Shown in pieces: positions 30,797 through 41,191 of a stretch of 64,000 bases of DNA (position 1 is the stretch's first letter; every line of letters begins with the position of its first letter). The notes beneath the pieces are model-generated. The model saw only the letters and a list, made by a program, of their open reading frames with translations. It searched no databases and was not told the origin of the DNA. The stretch spans positions 17,454,273-17,518,272 of the forward strand of contig JASWHV010000018.1 in assembly GCA_030760725.1 (NCBI GenBank). The letters run 5' to 3'. This DNA comes from Neostapfia colusana. Lineage: Eukaryota; Streptophyta; Magnoliopsida; Poales; Poaceae. The position numbers were made by a program, and so were the translations under genes.

Positions 30797-33700
30797 TGTG
30801 GCGGACCGGAATCCGCTCATCCAGGATCGCAGAGGGTGGTGCCGCGCGATGCGACACCCGACAGCACACGTCATAAGAACATAATATATTACATGGGAAA
30901 CAACTGAAACTGTACAAACAGGTACAAACTTCAGTTACAACTATTGTTTATGTTACACAGCGGAAGTCTACACTACACAACTCACGCCCGCCTATCTAGC
31001 AAAAGTTGGTTGCCCAGCCCTAGGGCAACCCACACTAGCTGCACTCCTCAGCTCAGCGCGGCGTGTACGGCTCCCACTCAGCCGTGGTCCCTGACGGAGG
31101 GTAACCCTCGCCGGTGGACTCGTACTCCGAGTCCGTGGGTGACTCCTCACCTGAAAAACACTTAAGCAGCAACCATGAGCACGAAGGCTCAGCAAGGCTT
31201 AACCGACTCACCTAAGCATGAAACTCTACATGAGGTATACCAAGGCATAGGTTAGTAACATTTCAGCAAAACGACACGCCTACAAGTTCATCCTTAGTTC
31301 ATCTTTTAGCAACAAGTTAACAGTTCATGAAATCTGAAATTTAGTAAGCAGTATTTGGTGGCACACATGTAGCAATACAATTATATCCATCAGCATCATT
31401 GAATCAACATATTTCATCCATTAGTCTATGTTACGACGCAGTGAACAAGCGGTACTCATCACCGCGAGGGATGGCGAATCGACTCGATATACACCTGCAG
31501 GGAAAACCCAAAGAGCACGTCACGTACGCCCACCCGTGGAGCTGCACAGCACGCTCACTCGATGTCGTACGGGACAACCTTTCACCCAACAGCCCAAACG
31601 TCGAACCGGTCGCACCGAAACGAGCAGGGGGTTCCCCACACGGAGCATCTCTCTATGCCCGTTGGCAGATTTCCACCTTGGTGCCCTCAACCTACACCTA
31701 TAAATCGGTGTGCTATGCCTCGACGCCCGGAGGTTTAGGCTACATCGGTTTATCGGGGCCCATATATCCGATATGCCTTCGGTACGTTCAATACTTGTTC
31801 AGCAGGGCCGCACATGGATCGGTCCTCAATCGACACGGGCAGGGCTGCGCACACAAGACTCACTCTTGCTGCGCCCTATCCCCTGCCTAGTCTCATTTTT
31901 ATTACTAAAGTGATCTCACATCACTCAACCGAACCCGTATGTCCCAATGCCTATCTCGCGAGTAGATTCCAACTACTCGACTTGTACCGAAGTCCTATGA
32001 CTCATTAAGCATAGCCTGTCTACTTCGAGGTCCTTGACACTACCCTCACTCTCTTAGGAACCTTTGGTTATGCAAGTGGGGTTTCATTCATCATATACCT
32101 AATGCACATACATACTTCATATGACACATGTAAACAAAGTAAGACTTATAAAAAGGTTAATACAAACCGGGGCTTGCCTTGTTGCTGCTGGTCAGTAGTT
32201 AGTTCCTCGTCCGGAAGAAGGAAGTCCAGCACTTCCGGAGTCTCTTCTTCAACGGCTACACGTTAATGAAATACTACATGTTAATTTAGATGCAAATGTG
32301 AGTTTTAGAGTAAGACTTCTACTATTAGTTCTAATAACCAGCCTCTAACACCTGGAACTTTGTTTAAGAATTTAAAGATGAACTGGTGTTGGTGGTTTGG
32401 CTTGGACTTAATCACATGGTTAAATGCTAAGTGGTTTTCCCCCCTTTTCCACATTAATCCCTTAAGTGGTTAAACAGGACAGGGGTGATCTGGAGCTCCA
32501 ATGGGGCTGAGAATTTTTGTGTGAGTTCCTTGTCACAAGAAAACTCTCTGGACCAAACATTAGCACTTTTCATGGAGTGGTTTGCTCAGAATAATTCTCT
32601 TGGCAAATCAGCAAGGAAGAATTTATTCTGAGGTAATACCCCTGTTCATGCTCAACTTAATGAACTACAATTTCAATTATAGCTCATAGAGTTTGCATGA
32701 ATTTTCCTAACATTTTTGGGGTTAAGATTTGCCCAGAACTGAATTTCCAAGTTTTGGAAATTCTCTGAAAATGTTTCTGTATTCAAAGGAACACAGCACC
32801 TTCCAATTTGAATTGCTCTGACCAAATCAACTCCAAATGGTCTGAAACTTTTACAGGGGTTTACTAATGTCCTAAAGAACATTCTGGTAAAATTTGGGGA
32901 TTTTTGGATGAACCAAACTCCCTCTAAAATTCTTTTGCTGAAAAGCTTTAAAGAATTTTCCAGAATTAATTAATGGGTTTCATACAAATTGGGTTGTATA
33001 TATGGACAGAGCTAGGCAAGATGAATCCAAACCAATTTGAATCACTAAATTTGGAGCTTCCTAGCCAAGGTTATGGATTTCTAAAGTTTGAGCTAATCCC
33101 TAAATTATTTTCCTACAGAAATTCCCCTCCCGCGCTAAACCAGAGGCTGACAGCGGGGCCCGCCCGTTTAAATTGAACTAACCGTGCGCTCGCGCGCGAT
33201 TAACACAGGGGCTGACAGGTGGGGCGCTCCCTTCGTCTACCTCCTGACGTCGCCGCCCCGAGCCGCCGGAGCTCCGGCGAGGTCAGCGTTCCCGGCGATC
33301 TAGCTCACCGGAGCCGACGAGACTCGCCGCCCCCACGTAATCTCGGGTGCTGAACCCGCTGGACACCATGTCGCCGCCGGCTAACCGCCATAGCTCGCCG
33401 GCGACGAGCCCTATGCCTCTGTGCTACCTCGGCAACGTGTTCCCGCCCTTCTGACCATCTTCTTCGTGCGCTAATCGCGTCGCCACACTCAGGGAAACCT
33501 CGGGAAACTCGGCATGAGCTCTGTTGGGCCCTAAACGGCCAGCAACCCAGACCTCACCGGCGACCCCCTCCTCCGCCATACTGTCCTAGGGTGAACTTAG
33601 GGTTCCGGCGGTGATTTCCTTCCGGTTTTCGATCGAGAAGGGTCGCCAGAACCTCTAGATGCTCTCTCACAGCTCCGTTCGACCTCCCACCCACTAAGCT

Positions 33701-34752
33701 TCCCGAATTTCTGCTAAACCTAATCGGGTCCCGAAAGGAGCTACTCGTCCTAAACTGGAAAATTCTCCGCGCACAAAGGTCGAAACTTGGAACGGTTTGC
33801 GTGGTGGTCTTGAGTACGAGCTAGCGCTTCACTTTCCTATGGAGGTCAAAGCCGGAAGATGATCACAGCTGGGGTGGCATACGATCGGAGCTCGGGCGAC
33901 TAGGCTGCTGGTTACGGAACTCGCGAAAATCAGTAACTCACCGGCGGTCTTGGGCCTTTTATAGGCCCCTGAGGCCAGTGGAGAGCGCGACACCTGCTGT
34001 GCCACCTCCTCTGCCGAAGCAGGAGCTGGCCGGCCGAGGTGGTCGGGCGCCGACGCTGGCTGCAGCTGGCGAGCGCGCTCGGTCGAGGAAGTCGGCTGAG
34101 GAGACTTATGTGCTAAGTCTACTGACCAGTGGGCCTCCCCTCTAACTCTTTTGTTTTTCCAATTTTCTGAATTCTGTTGTGCCAAAATATCCTCAGCTAC
34201 TCACAATTTAATGTGAGACTTAGTCACCAAGTCTTTGTTTGAATTTGAATTCTCAAATTCAAACTTTGTTTGGTTAAATTTGCTTCATATTTAAACTGAA
34301 ATTCAAATTCAGTTTTGAATTCTTGCAAATTTAGCTCTTGACAAGATGAGCTCCAATGGAGATGAAAATTGGTGGGTTTACTCAGAAAAATGTGCTGAGT
34401 ATAGATATGGAGCTAACTTTTGAATTTGGGTGATGAAAGTTGCTGCAATTTGAATTTACATTCAAATTGGCCTCTTTTTGAAATAACCCAAAAGTGACTC
34501 AAAAAGTGTTGAATTTGCATGAGCTTTGGACTGAACCTTTCCAAGACTTTTTAAATTCTAGGGGCGAGCTCAACCTCTCATGTTCATGTGTAGAAACCCT
34601 ACTTTGTGAAAGTGAAGGCTTTCCCCTCTAATCATTCTTTTGATGGAGGTTACATGCTCTTCACAATATTTCCTAAGATTTCCACAATAAAAACTGTGGT
34701 GTTGTCAGGTGAAGAAAAAGTTTTTGCAAGTCCCTTTTCTTGGGCTTTTACA
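30797..34752 (-). repeat. E 3' LTR (3956 bp)
   Basis: On the minus strand it starts TGTAAAAGCCC and ends CCACA; the 5' LTR ends GTCACA, so one base near the terminus has changed. A TATA box (CTATAAAAGGCC) lies at 33956-33963. The conserved inverted repeat CGAGTAG...CTACTCG is at 31959-31979. Frames of up to about 160 codons are shared with the 5' LTR but show no family resemblance. Confidence 0.95.
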
Positions 34753-34786
34753 TCCCTCCCCCTTAAAAGAATCTCGTCCCGAGATT
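34753..34786 (-). other. Polypurine tract and hairpin of E
   Basis: On the minus strand AATCTCG-GGA-CGAGATT (34786-34770) precedes CTTTTAAGGGGGAGGGA, which abuts the 3' LTR at 34752. Confidence 0.85.
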
Positions 34787-34817
34787 ATAAAAGAAGAGAT
34801 AGCGAAGTAATAGGGAC

Positions 34818-37800
34818 TTACCCGTGTTGGGAAGCCATGAACTCCGGGTAATTTGAGCGAAGGAACTCCTCGCTCTCCCACGTCGCTTCTTTGGCGGTGT
34901 GGTTACTCCAGAGTATTTTGTAGAACCACCACGTTCTGCTACGCGTGGTTCGGGCTTTCTCATTAATAATTTCCACCGGATACTCATCATATGTTAAATC
35001 CGGTTTCAACTCGCCAACGTCTTCGATAGGAACAGCAGCGGTATGCTTCAAGCATTTTCGCAGTTGCGAAACATGGAAAACATCGTGAACACCAGCCAGA
35101 GATGCCGGTAGTTCCAATCGATACGCCGCTGGTCCACACTTCTCGGTGATAGCGTAGGGTCCAATAAAACGGGGAGCGAGCTTCCCCTTCACACCGAACC
35201 GGTGCACGCCCTTCATTGGAGACACGCGGAGGTACACGTGTTCCCCAACGTCAAAGTGCAACGGTCTACGCCTCTTATCAGCGTAGCTCTTCTGTCGGGA
35301 TTGAGCGGCCTTCAAATTGGCTTCAATTGTCCGAACGCGCTCTTCGGCGTCGTTCACCACATCAACTCCGAATGTGACCCTTTCACCGGACTCGCACCAA
35401 TTTAATGGGGTGCGGCATTTACGACCGTAGAGAGCTTCATAGGGTGCCATCTGGATACTCGCGTGATAACCGTTGTTGTACGAGAATTCCGCCAATGGTA
35501 GGTGATCATCCCAGTTCCTACCATGGTGGATGGCACATGCTCTCAACATGTCTTCCAGAACTTGATTCACCCTCTCTGTCTGGCCATCTGTTTGAGGGTG
35601 ATAAGCGGAGCTCCTGATCAACTTAGTACCCAATGCAGCGTGTAGCTGCTCCCAAAAGCGAGATACAAATAATGCACCTCGATCTGAGACAATGGTCTTG
35701 GGTACCCCGTATAGGCATAGAATCTTCGCTATGTATAGCTCCGCATATTTGCCGGCATTGTAACGTGTATTCACCGGAATGAAGTGAGCCGTCTTGGTTA
35801 ACCGATCAACGATTACCCATATGGAATCATGCTTGTTGGCTGTTAGGGGTAATCCCACAATGAAATCCATGCTCACATCTTCCCATTTCCATGCCGGGAT
35901 CTTCAGGGGTTGCAACAGCCCTGATTTCTTCATGTGATCAGCTTTCACTCGTCTACACGTATCGCACTCGGATACGTACTTAGCTACCTCCCGCTTCATC
36001 CGTGTCCACCAAAATTTCTTTTTCAAATCTTGGTACATTTTGTTGCTGCCCGGATGAATGGAGTATTTGGACAAGTGAGCTTCATCGGGGATCTTTTTCC
36101 TCAACTCCATATCTCGGGGTACGACTATGCGGTCATTGAACCACAGCGTCCCCTCACCATCTTTCCGGAAACATTTAATTTCTCTATTGTCTATCCGTCT
36201 CCGGAGATGTGCCATGCCTTTATCCGTTTTCTGAGCTGCAATGATGTCCTCCCTAATAGTAGGGATGAGGGCAAGGTTGTACAGCGATCCATAAGGAACC
36301 AAGTATAAACTTGGCTCTTCCTCCTCCACCGGTGTAATGGTGAGGTGATGGACATGCGATTTCCGACTCAGCGCGTCGGCAACCACATTCGCCTTGCCGG
36401 GGTGGTAATGGATCTCAATCTCATAATCTTTGATCAGTTCTAACCACCTCCTCTGCCTCATGTTCAGCTCCTTATGGGTGAAAATGTATTTCAAGCTCTT
36501 GTGGTCGGTGTAGAGATGCACCAAGTTCCCCAGGAGATAGTGCCTCCACATTTTTAGCGCCAACACCATGGCAGCAAGTTCAAGATCGTGAGTCGGGTAG
36601 TGCTGCTCATGGTTCCGAAGTTGGCGTGAGCCATAAGCGACCACACGTCCTGCCTGCATCAACACGCATCCCAGCCCAATACCGGACGCGTCACAATACA
36701 CGTCGAAGGGCTTTGTTGTATCCGGCTGAGCTAACACCGGGGCTGTTGTGAGATGCTTCACCAATGTTCGGAACACTCCTTCACACGCCGTGTTCCAAAC
36801 ATATTTCGTCCCTTTCTTCAGCAACTCTGTCATCGGCTTAGCGAGCTTGGAGAAGCTCGGAATGAACCTCCGGTAGTATCCCGCTAACCCGAGGAAGCTT
36901 CTGACTTCATGGACTGAAGTGGGAGCTTTCCATTTCAGCACTTGCTCTATTTTGCTTGGGTCAACCGCAATGCCTTCAGCTGAGATGATATGTCCCAAGA
37001 ATGGCACTTGGCTGATCCAAAATTCGCATTTACTAAACTTGGCGTAGAGTTTATGGTCTCGCAATCGTTGAAGAACGATCCGCAAGTGTTCGGCATGTTC
37101 GGCTTCCGTCTTGGAGTAAACCAAGATATCATCGATGAACACTACCACGAACTTGTCCAGCTCCGGCATGAACACCGAGTTCATGAGATACATGAAATGG
37201 GCTGGAGCATTTGTGAGACCAAATGACATGACGAGATATTCGTATAAGCCATATCTCATCGAGAACGCCGTCTTCGGGATATCCTCCGCCCGGATCTTGA
37301 TCTGGTGATATCCAGAGCGAAGGTCCATCTTGGAGAACACACTGGCACCCACAAGTTGATCAAACAATATGTCGATGCGGGGCAGTGGGTACTTATTCTT
37401 GATGGTGACGGCGTTGAGCGGCCGGTAATCCACACACAGCCTCAGGGTCTCATCCTTCTTCCTCACGAATAGCGTCGAGCATCCCCAAGGCGAGGAACTC
37501 GGCCTAATGAAACCCTTGCTCAACAAATCATTGAGCTGTTCTTTCAGTTCCGCCAGCTCATTTGGAGCCATTTTGTATGGTCTCTGTGCTATGGGCGTAG
37601 TCCCGGGTGCAAGTTCAATCTTGAACTCGACATCCCGCTCAGGTGGCATGCCCGGAAGATCATCCGGGAACACATCAGGATACTCCCGGACTATGGGGAT
37701 GTCTTCTAACTTGAGAGCTTCAGCATTATTAATTGCTAAAACTTCCCGGACTGGCGTGTCTAATACCATGGAATGCGGACGGTGGAATGGAGAATTTAAG

Positions 37801-39347
37801 TGAACCGTCCGTGTCCGAGTCTCTAGGACAGCACCATGGTATTGCAGCCATGACATCACTAAGATTGCATCAATCTTTTGTCCCATAAGGATTATCAAGG
37901 TGGTGGGATATAGTTTCCCACCTAAGCACAGAGGTGCCTTTGGAATCATCATATTAGCTGAAATCTTCCCTCCCGGTGAGAACATCATATAAGTGCAGTC
38001 GGTTGGGAAGACTTGCAATTGATGTTTAGCCACATAGGATGCACTTATAAAGTTGTGGGTTGCACCCGAATCAAATAATATAACGATGGCTTGATGGTTG
38101 AGAGTAAACGTATCCGCCAGCACGTTGTCTCCCTCTAGGGCGTCCTCATTGTCGAGGTTGCGGACGCCCCCAGTCCGCTGACCAACCTTCTTCACCGGAG
38201 GTCGGCCTCGAGCACCGCCCTGGAACTGGGCTTGCCCGCTGCTCTGCTGCCCCTGGGGACAGTCCTTCGCGAAGTGGCCCGCCTGGCCACACGTGAAGCA
38301 AGTAAAACGGGGCGGTCCCCCGCTGATCGGTGGACGGAAACCCGGGGCGCGTTGCGGCGATGGAAACGCCCGGGGTACCGTCTGCTGCTGCTGCTGTCTT
38401 GGTGGTGGCATCGGCGGACGGAACGGGGGTGCTTGGAACGAACGTCCCCCGAACTGATGAGGTCGCGCCGGTGGACGCCACTGCTGCCCGGATGGTGTCC
38501 GATACACCATACGGTACTTCTGGGGAGCGCCACTCCCACCGCTGGGTGGAGCGTTGCGCTTCCGCTGCTCAGCTGCCAACTCCCGCTGAGCATCCTCTTG
38601 CATGATCGCGGCATTGACTAAGTCGTTGAATGTGCCGCGGTTCCACTGTACGAGGTGGGTCTTCATTTCGGGGTGTAACCCCCGATAGAAGTGCTCCCTC
38701 TTCTTCTCCTCCGTGGAGATGTAGTCTGACGCATACTGCACCAGATGGTTGAAGGCACGGGAGTAGTCGTGGGCACTCCTCCCACCCTGCTTCAGTTCCA
38801 AAAATTCTTGGAACTTCCTCTTCATTATTCCGGGAGGAATGTGATAGGCGCGGAATGCCTCCCGGAACTCTTGCCATTCCACGGCATGGCCAGCCGGACG
38901 TGAGGCGACATAATTCGCCCACCACGCACCAGCGGCACCGTGGAGCTGCTGTGCTGTGAACAGTGTCTTCTGACGCTCCGTACACTGGAGCAGCCCGAAC
39001 TTGGACTCGATGGTCCGCAGCCAGTTGTCAGCCTCCAGTGGTTCATCAGCTTCGGTGAACACTGGAGGGTGCGTACCCATGAAATCCGAGTACGACACTT
39101 CGCGGGGCTCACGAGGCCCTCGCTCTTGACGTCCTCCCGCCTGGGACATATTCTGCACGATCGTGCGGAGCAGGTCGGTCTGCTCCTCACGACCTCCCAC
39201 CAATGCCGCTATCACATCCGCTAGAGTAAGCGGAGGCGGCGGTGGTGGCTGCTGCTGCGGGGTGCTGTCGTAGGCCGGTGGCTGGGAGTCATCACCTCCC
39301 TGTTGGCTAGAGCCATCAACCTCGTGCGTGGTCCTAGTACGAACCAT
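34818..39347 (-). CDS. gag-pol: E gag-pol polyprotein, intact (1509 aa)
   Basis: One uninterrupted frame. I chose the ATG at 39347 (MVRTRTT) because it follows a TTGCAG acceptor-like site and matches C's gag start; an in-frame ATG 69 codons upstream is less likely. Order: gag (Gln/Pro-rich N-terminus, then DNWLRTIESKFG near residue 110), knuckle CFTCGQAGHFAKDC (about 349-362), protease LFDSGATHNFIS (Asp about 426), RT RPLNAVTIKNKYPLP and FIDD (about 736-739), RNase H FDVYCDASGIGLG (near 885), integrase finger H-H-C-C (about 1086-1135), catalytic Asp in MDFIVGLPL (about 1160) and SDRGALF (about 1220), Glu in DGQTERVN (about 1256). The chromodomain is at about 1457-1497. All catalytic residues I can check are present. 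Chromodomains in this lineage bind modified histones and guide insertion. Confidence 0.95.
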   Translation of the reverse strand: MVRTRTTHEVDGSSQQGGDDSQPPAYDSTPQQQPPPPPPLTLADVIAALVGGREEQTDLLRTIVQNMSQAGGRQERGPREPREVSYSDFMGTHPPVFTEADEPLEADNWLRTIESKFGLLQCTERQKTLFTAQQLHGAAGAWWANYVASRPAGHAVEWQEFREAFRAYHIPPGIMKRKFQEFLELKQGGRSAHDYSRAFNHLVQYASDYISTEEKKREHFYRGLHPEMKTHLVQWNRGTFNDLVNAAIMQEDAQRELAAEQRKRNAPPSGGSGAPQKYRMVYRTPSGQQWRPPARPHQFGGRSFQAPPFRPPMPPPRQQQQQTVPRAFPSPQRAPGFRPPISGGPPRFTCFTCGQAGHFAKDCPQGQQSSGQAQFQGGARGRPPVKKVGQRTGGVRNLDNEDALEGDNVLADTFTLNHQAIVILFDSGATHNFISASYVAKHQLQVFPTDCTYMMFSPGGKISANMMIPKAPLCLGGKLYPTTLIILMGQKIDAILVMSWLQYHGAVLETRTRTVHLNSPFHRPHSMVLDTPVREVLAINNAEALKLEDIPIVREYPDVFPDDLPGMPPERDVEFKIELAPGTTPIAQRPYKMAPNELAELKEQLNDLLSKGFIRPSSSPWGCSTLFVRKKDETLRLCVDYRPLNAVTIKNKYPLPRIDILFDQLVGASVFSKMDLRSGYHQIKIRAEDIPKTAFSMRYGLYEYLVMSFGLTNAPAHFMYLMNSVFMPELDKFVVVFIDDILVYSKTEAEHAEHLRIVLQRLRDHKLYAKFSKCEFWISQVPFLGHIISAEGIAVDPSKIEQVLKWKAPTSVHEVRSFLGLAGYYRRFIPSFSKLAKPMTELLKKGTKYVWNTACEGVFRTLVKHLTTAPVLAQPDTTKPFDVYCDASGIGLGCVLMQAGRVVAYGSRQLRNHEQHYPTHDLELAAMVLALKMWRHYLLGNLVHLYTDHKSLKYIFTHKELNMRQRRWLELIKDYEIEIHYHPGKANVVADALSRKSHVHHLTITPVEEEEPSLYLVPYGSLYNLALIPTIREDIIAAQKTDKGMAHLRRRIDNREIKCFRKDGEGTLWFNDRIVVPRDMELRKKIPDEAHLSKYSIHPGSNKMYQDLKKKFWWTRMKREVAKYVSECDTCRRVKADHMKKSGLLQPLKIPAWKWEDVSMDFIVGLPLTANKHDSIWVIVDRLTKTAHFIPVNTRYNAGKYAELYIAKILCLYGVPKTIVSDRGALFVSRFWEQLHAALGTKLIRSSAYHPQTDGQTERVNQVLEDMLRACAIHHGRNWDDHLPLAEFSYNNGYHASIQMAPYEALYGRKCRTPLNWCESGERVTFGVDVVNDAEERVRTIEANLKAAQSRQKSYADKRRRPLHFDVGEHVYLRVSPMKGVHRFGVKGKLAPRFIGPYAITEKCGPAAYRLELPASLAGVHDVFHVSQLRKCLKHTAAVPIEDVGELKPDLTYDEYPVEIINEKARTTRSRTWWFYKILWSNHTAKEATWESEEFLRSNYPEFMASQHG

Positions 39348-41176
39348 CTGCAACCACACGACATTAAACATCAGTCCCGCAACATTTTGCATGCAGTCTA
39401 AATGAAATAGGTGTAAAACATAATGACAATGAAAACATGCGATACATCTCGTAAGTAGATAGTGTAATAACTTTGCACAAGCTACACCATTACCAGACCA
39501 AACACAAGCTAGTTTAATACAACTTGATGAACCTCCACTTTGGAAGCTCAACATAACTAGGTTTGGTCACTATGAGACATTACTATCGCGTTGTCATCAC
39601 GCATACCACCCTTAGGGTACAACACCCTCTCCAATGAGCTCAACTGTCATTCTTCTGTCAGAATGACCAGTTTCTACCTATTCCAAGTTTTGATCTGGTT
39701 CTGTGCATCTTCATGACTCAAGTTGAATACCAAAGTTCAAGTTAACTTCAGTATCTTTCCAACGAGTACTCATTTTCCCCCAGATCAGCTTTGATTAAAA
39801 AGTTATGCTAATTCAAAGTTAGCAGAATTTCTGGAAGAATTTTAACAGCACCTCCCTTGGAAGTGACTGTTTTCAACCCTGATTTCCACTAAATTCTGTG
39901 CTGAAACTTCAGAAACTTTGAATTGCAAAGATGCCACACATCTTCTACTCTTTCTAAGGATGTATTATATGACAATTTTAGATTTTTCTACTGGGAGTTA
40001 TATTTGAAAAACAGATCAGTTCAGAGGATGTTTTACTCTGCGCTGGTTCTGGACAGTTTACATTTCTCTGGGCTTTAAGCCATCTTAAGGTGAGTTTCAG
40101 CTCTGGAAGTCTACAACAAAGTTGTAGAGTACTTCAATACCTTTCCAGAGCTATGTAGCACCCCCTCTGGGCTAAAAGACCGGTGAGTTACGCCCTGTTG
40201 AAGATCAGCAAACATGCTGCCCAAAACAGAGCACTCTGTTTTTCAGTCTTTTTGGAACTACAATCATCACTATCCCATTCTTATACCTAACCAGGGTCCT
40301 AAATGTTGAACCTATAGATTTTAATTCTTTGTTATCATTATACTCATGCATATGCCTACAATATCTCGGTACTACGTTCCTCACAAAAGAAAATCCTAAC
40401 CGGATCATACCGGCATATACGTCTCGAGTGTGACACTAAACGGTCTCTCGCACACGTTTTCTACACGGATACATACGTGGTTAGTACCTGCAGAAGACCA
40501 CACAATGATGGTGCACTCAAAGGTTGTTCATTTCAGGCAGTTCCATATTTAAAAGTAAATACAAACGCCCGTATCATTGTCATACGGCTGTCCTTGAGCT
40601 AAGTCACGTCTCAAGGCACGTGATCGTGTTTCAACACCACACGACAGGGAACCCGAGTATGTCATGAACGGGTCGTCACGGTTGGGAATATTATCAACCC
40701 AACAGATACCACCTACTGCCCTGCAGGGCACGCCGATGGCAAGCGCTGCGTATGTCCTCCTGGGCTATTTCCAGACGAACACACTCTCGCGTTACTGACC
40801 ACGCGATGGGGTCTCCGCTTACTTGCCTAATGCACGCTAGGGATCAGCGTTTCATATGAACTCAGGGACATGAAGAGTCCAAGAGATTCATATTGACATC
40901 TCACACCAAGCTGTGAGACTCTATCCCTGAGCCACGTTCCTCGTCAGGGGGAGCTAACCGAAATTGAACCGCTTTCGGTGGCGTTCCTTACCATACTTAC
41001 CAGAGCGTAGGTGCGTCGTTACATAATTGAAATTCAGAATTATAACACATAAGTTAGTCTTTGCCACTTTAAGTAACTATGCTAATATAGTCCTTACTTG
41101 GGCAACTACCGATTCCTCACCGTAACCTATGTTTTCCCATAATGCAATACTTAAGTACTGTGCTATCCCCACTGCA
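39348..41176 (-). other. E leader, non-coding
   Basis: About 1.83 kb between primer site and gag, with no long frame. Part of it resembles C's leader (21684-22330), including CTGCAGGTA and CTTTTGTGAGGA. It ends TGTGGTTGCAG directly before the gag ATG. The C-type extra ORF is absent. Confidence 0.7.
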
Positions 41177-41188
41177 GCTCTGATACCA
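41177..41188 (-). promoter_or_regulatory. E primer binding site, tRNA-iMet
   Basis: The minus strand reads TGGTATCAGAGC three bases after the end of the 5' LTR (41192). Confidence 0.93.
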
Positions 41189-41191
41189 GGC

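Noticed and set aside
31399..31890. Frames of up to 163 codons in E's LTRs
   Set aside because: The copy in the other LTR (41794-42281) is frameshifted, showing no constraint.
39348..39554. Extension of E's gag 69 codons upstream to the ATG at 39554
   Set aside because: The extra residues are Cys/His/Leu-rich and unlike gag; the downstream ATG matches C's start and follows an acceptor-like CAG.
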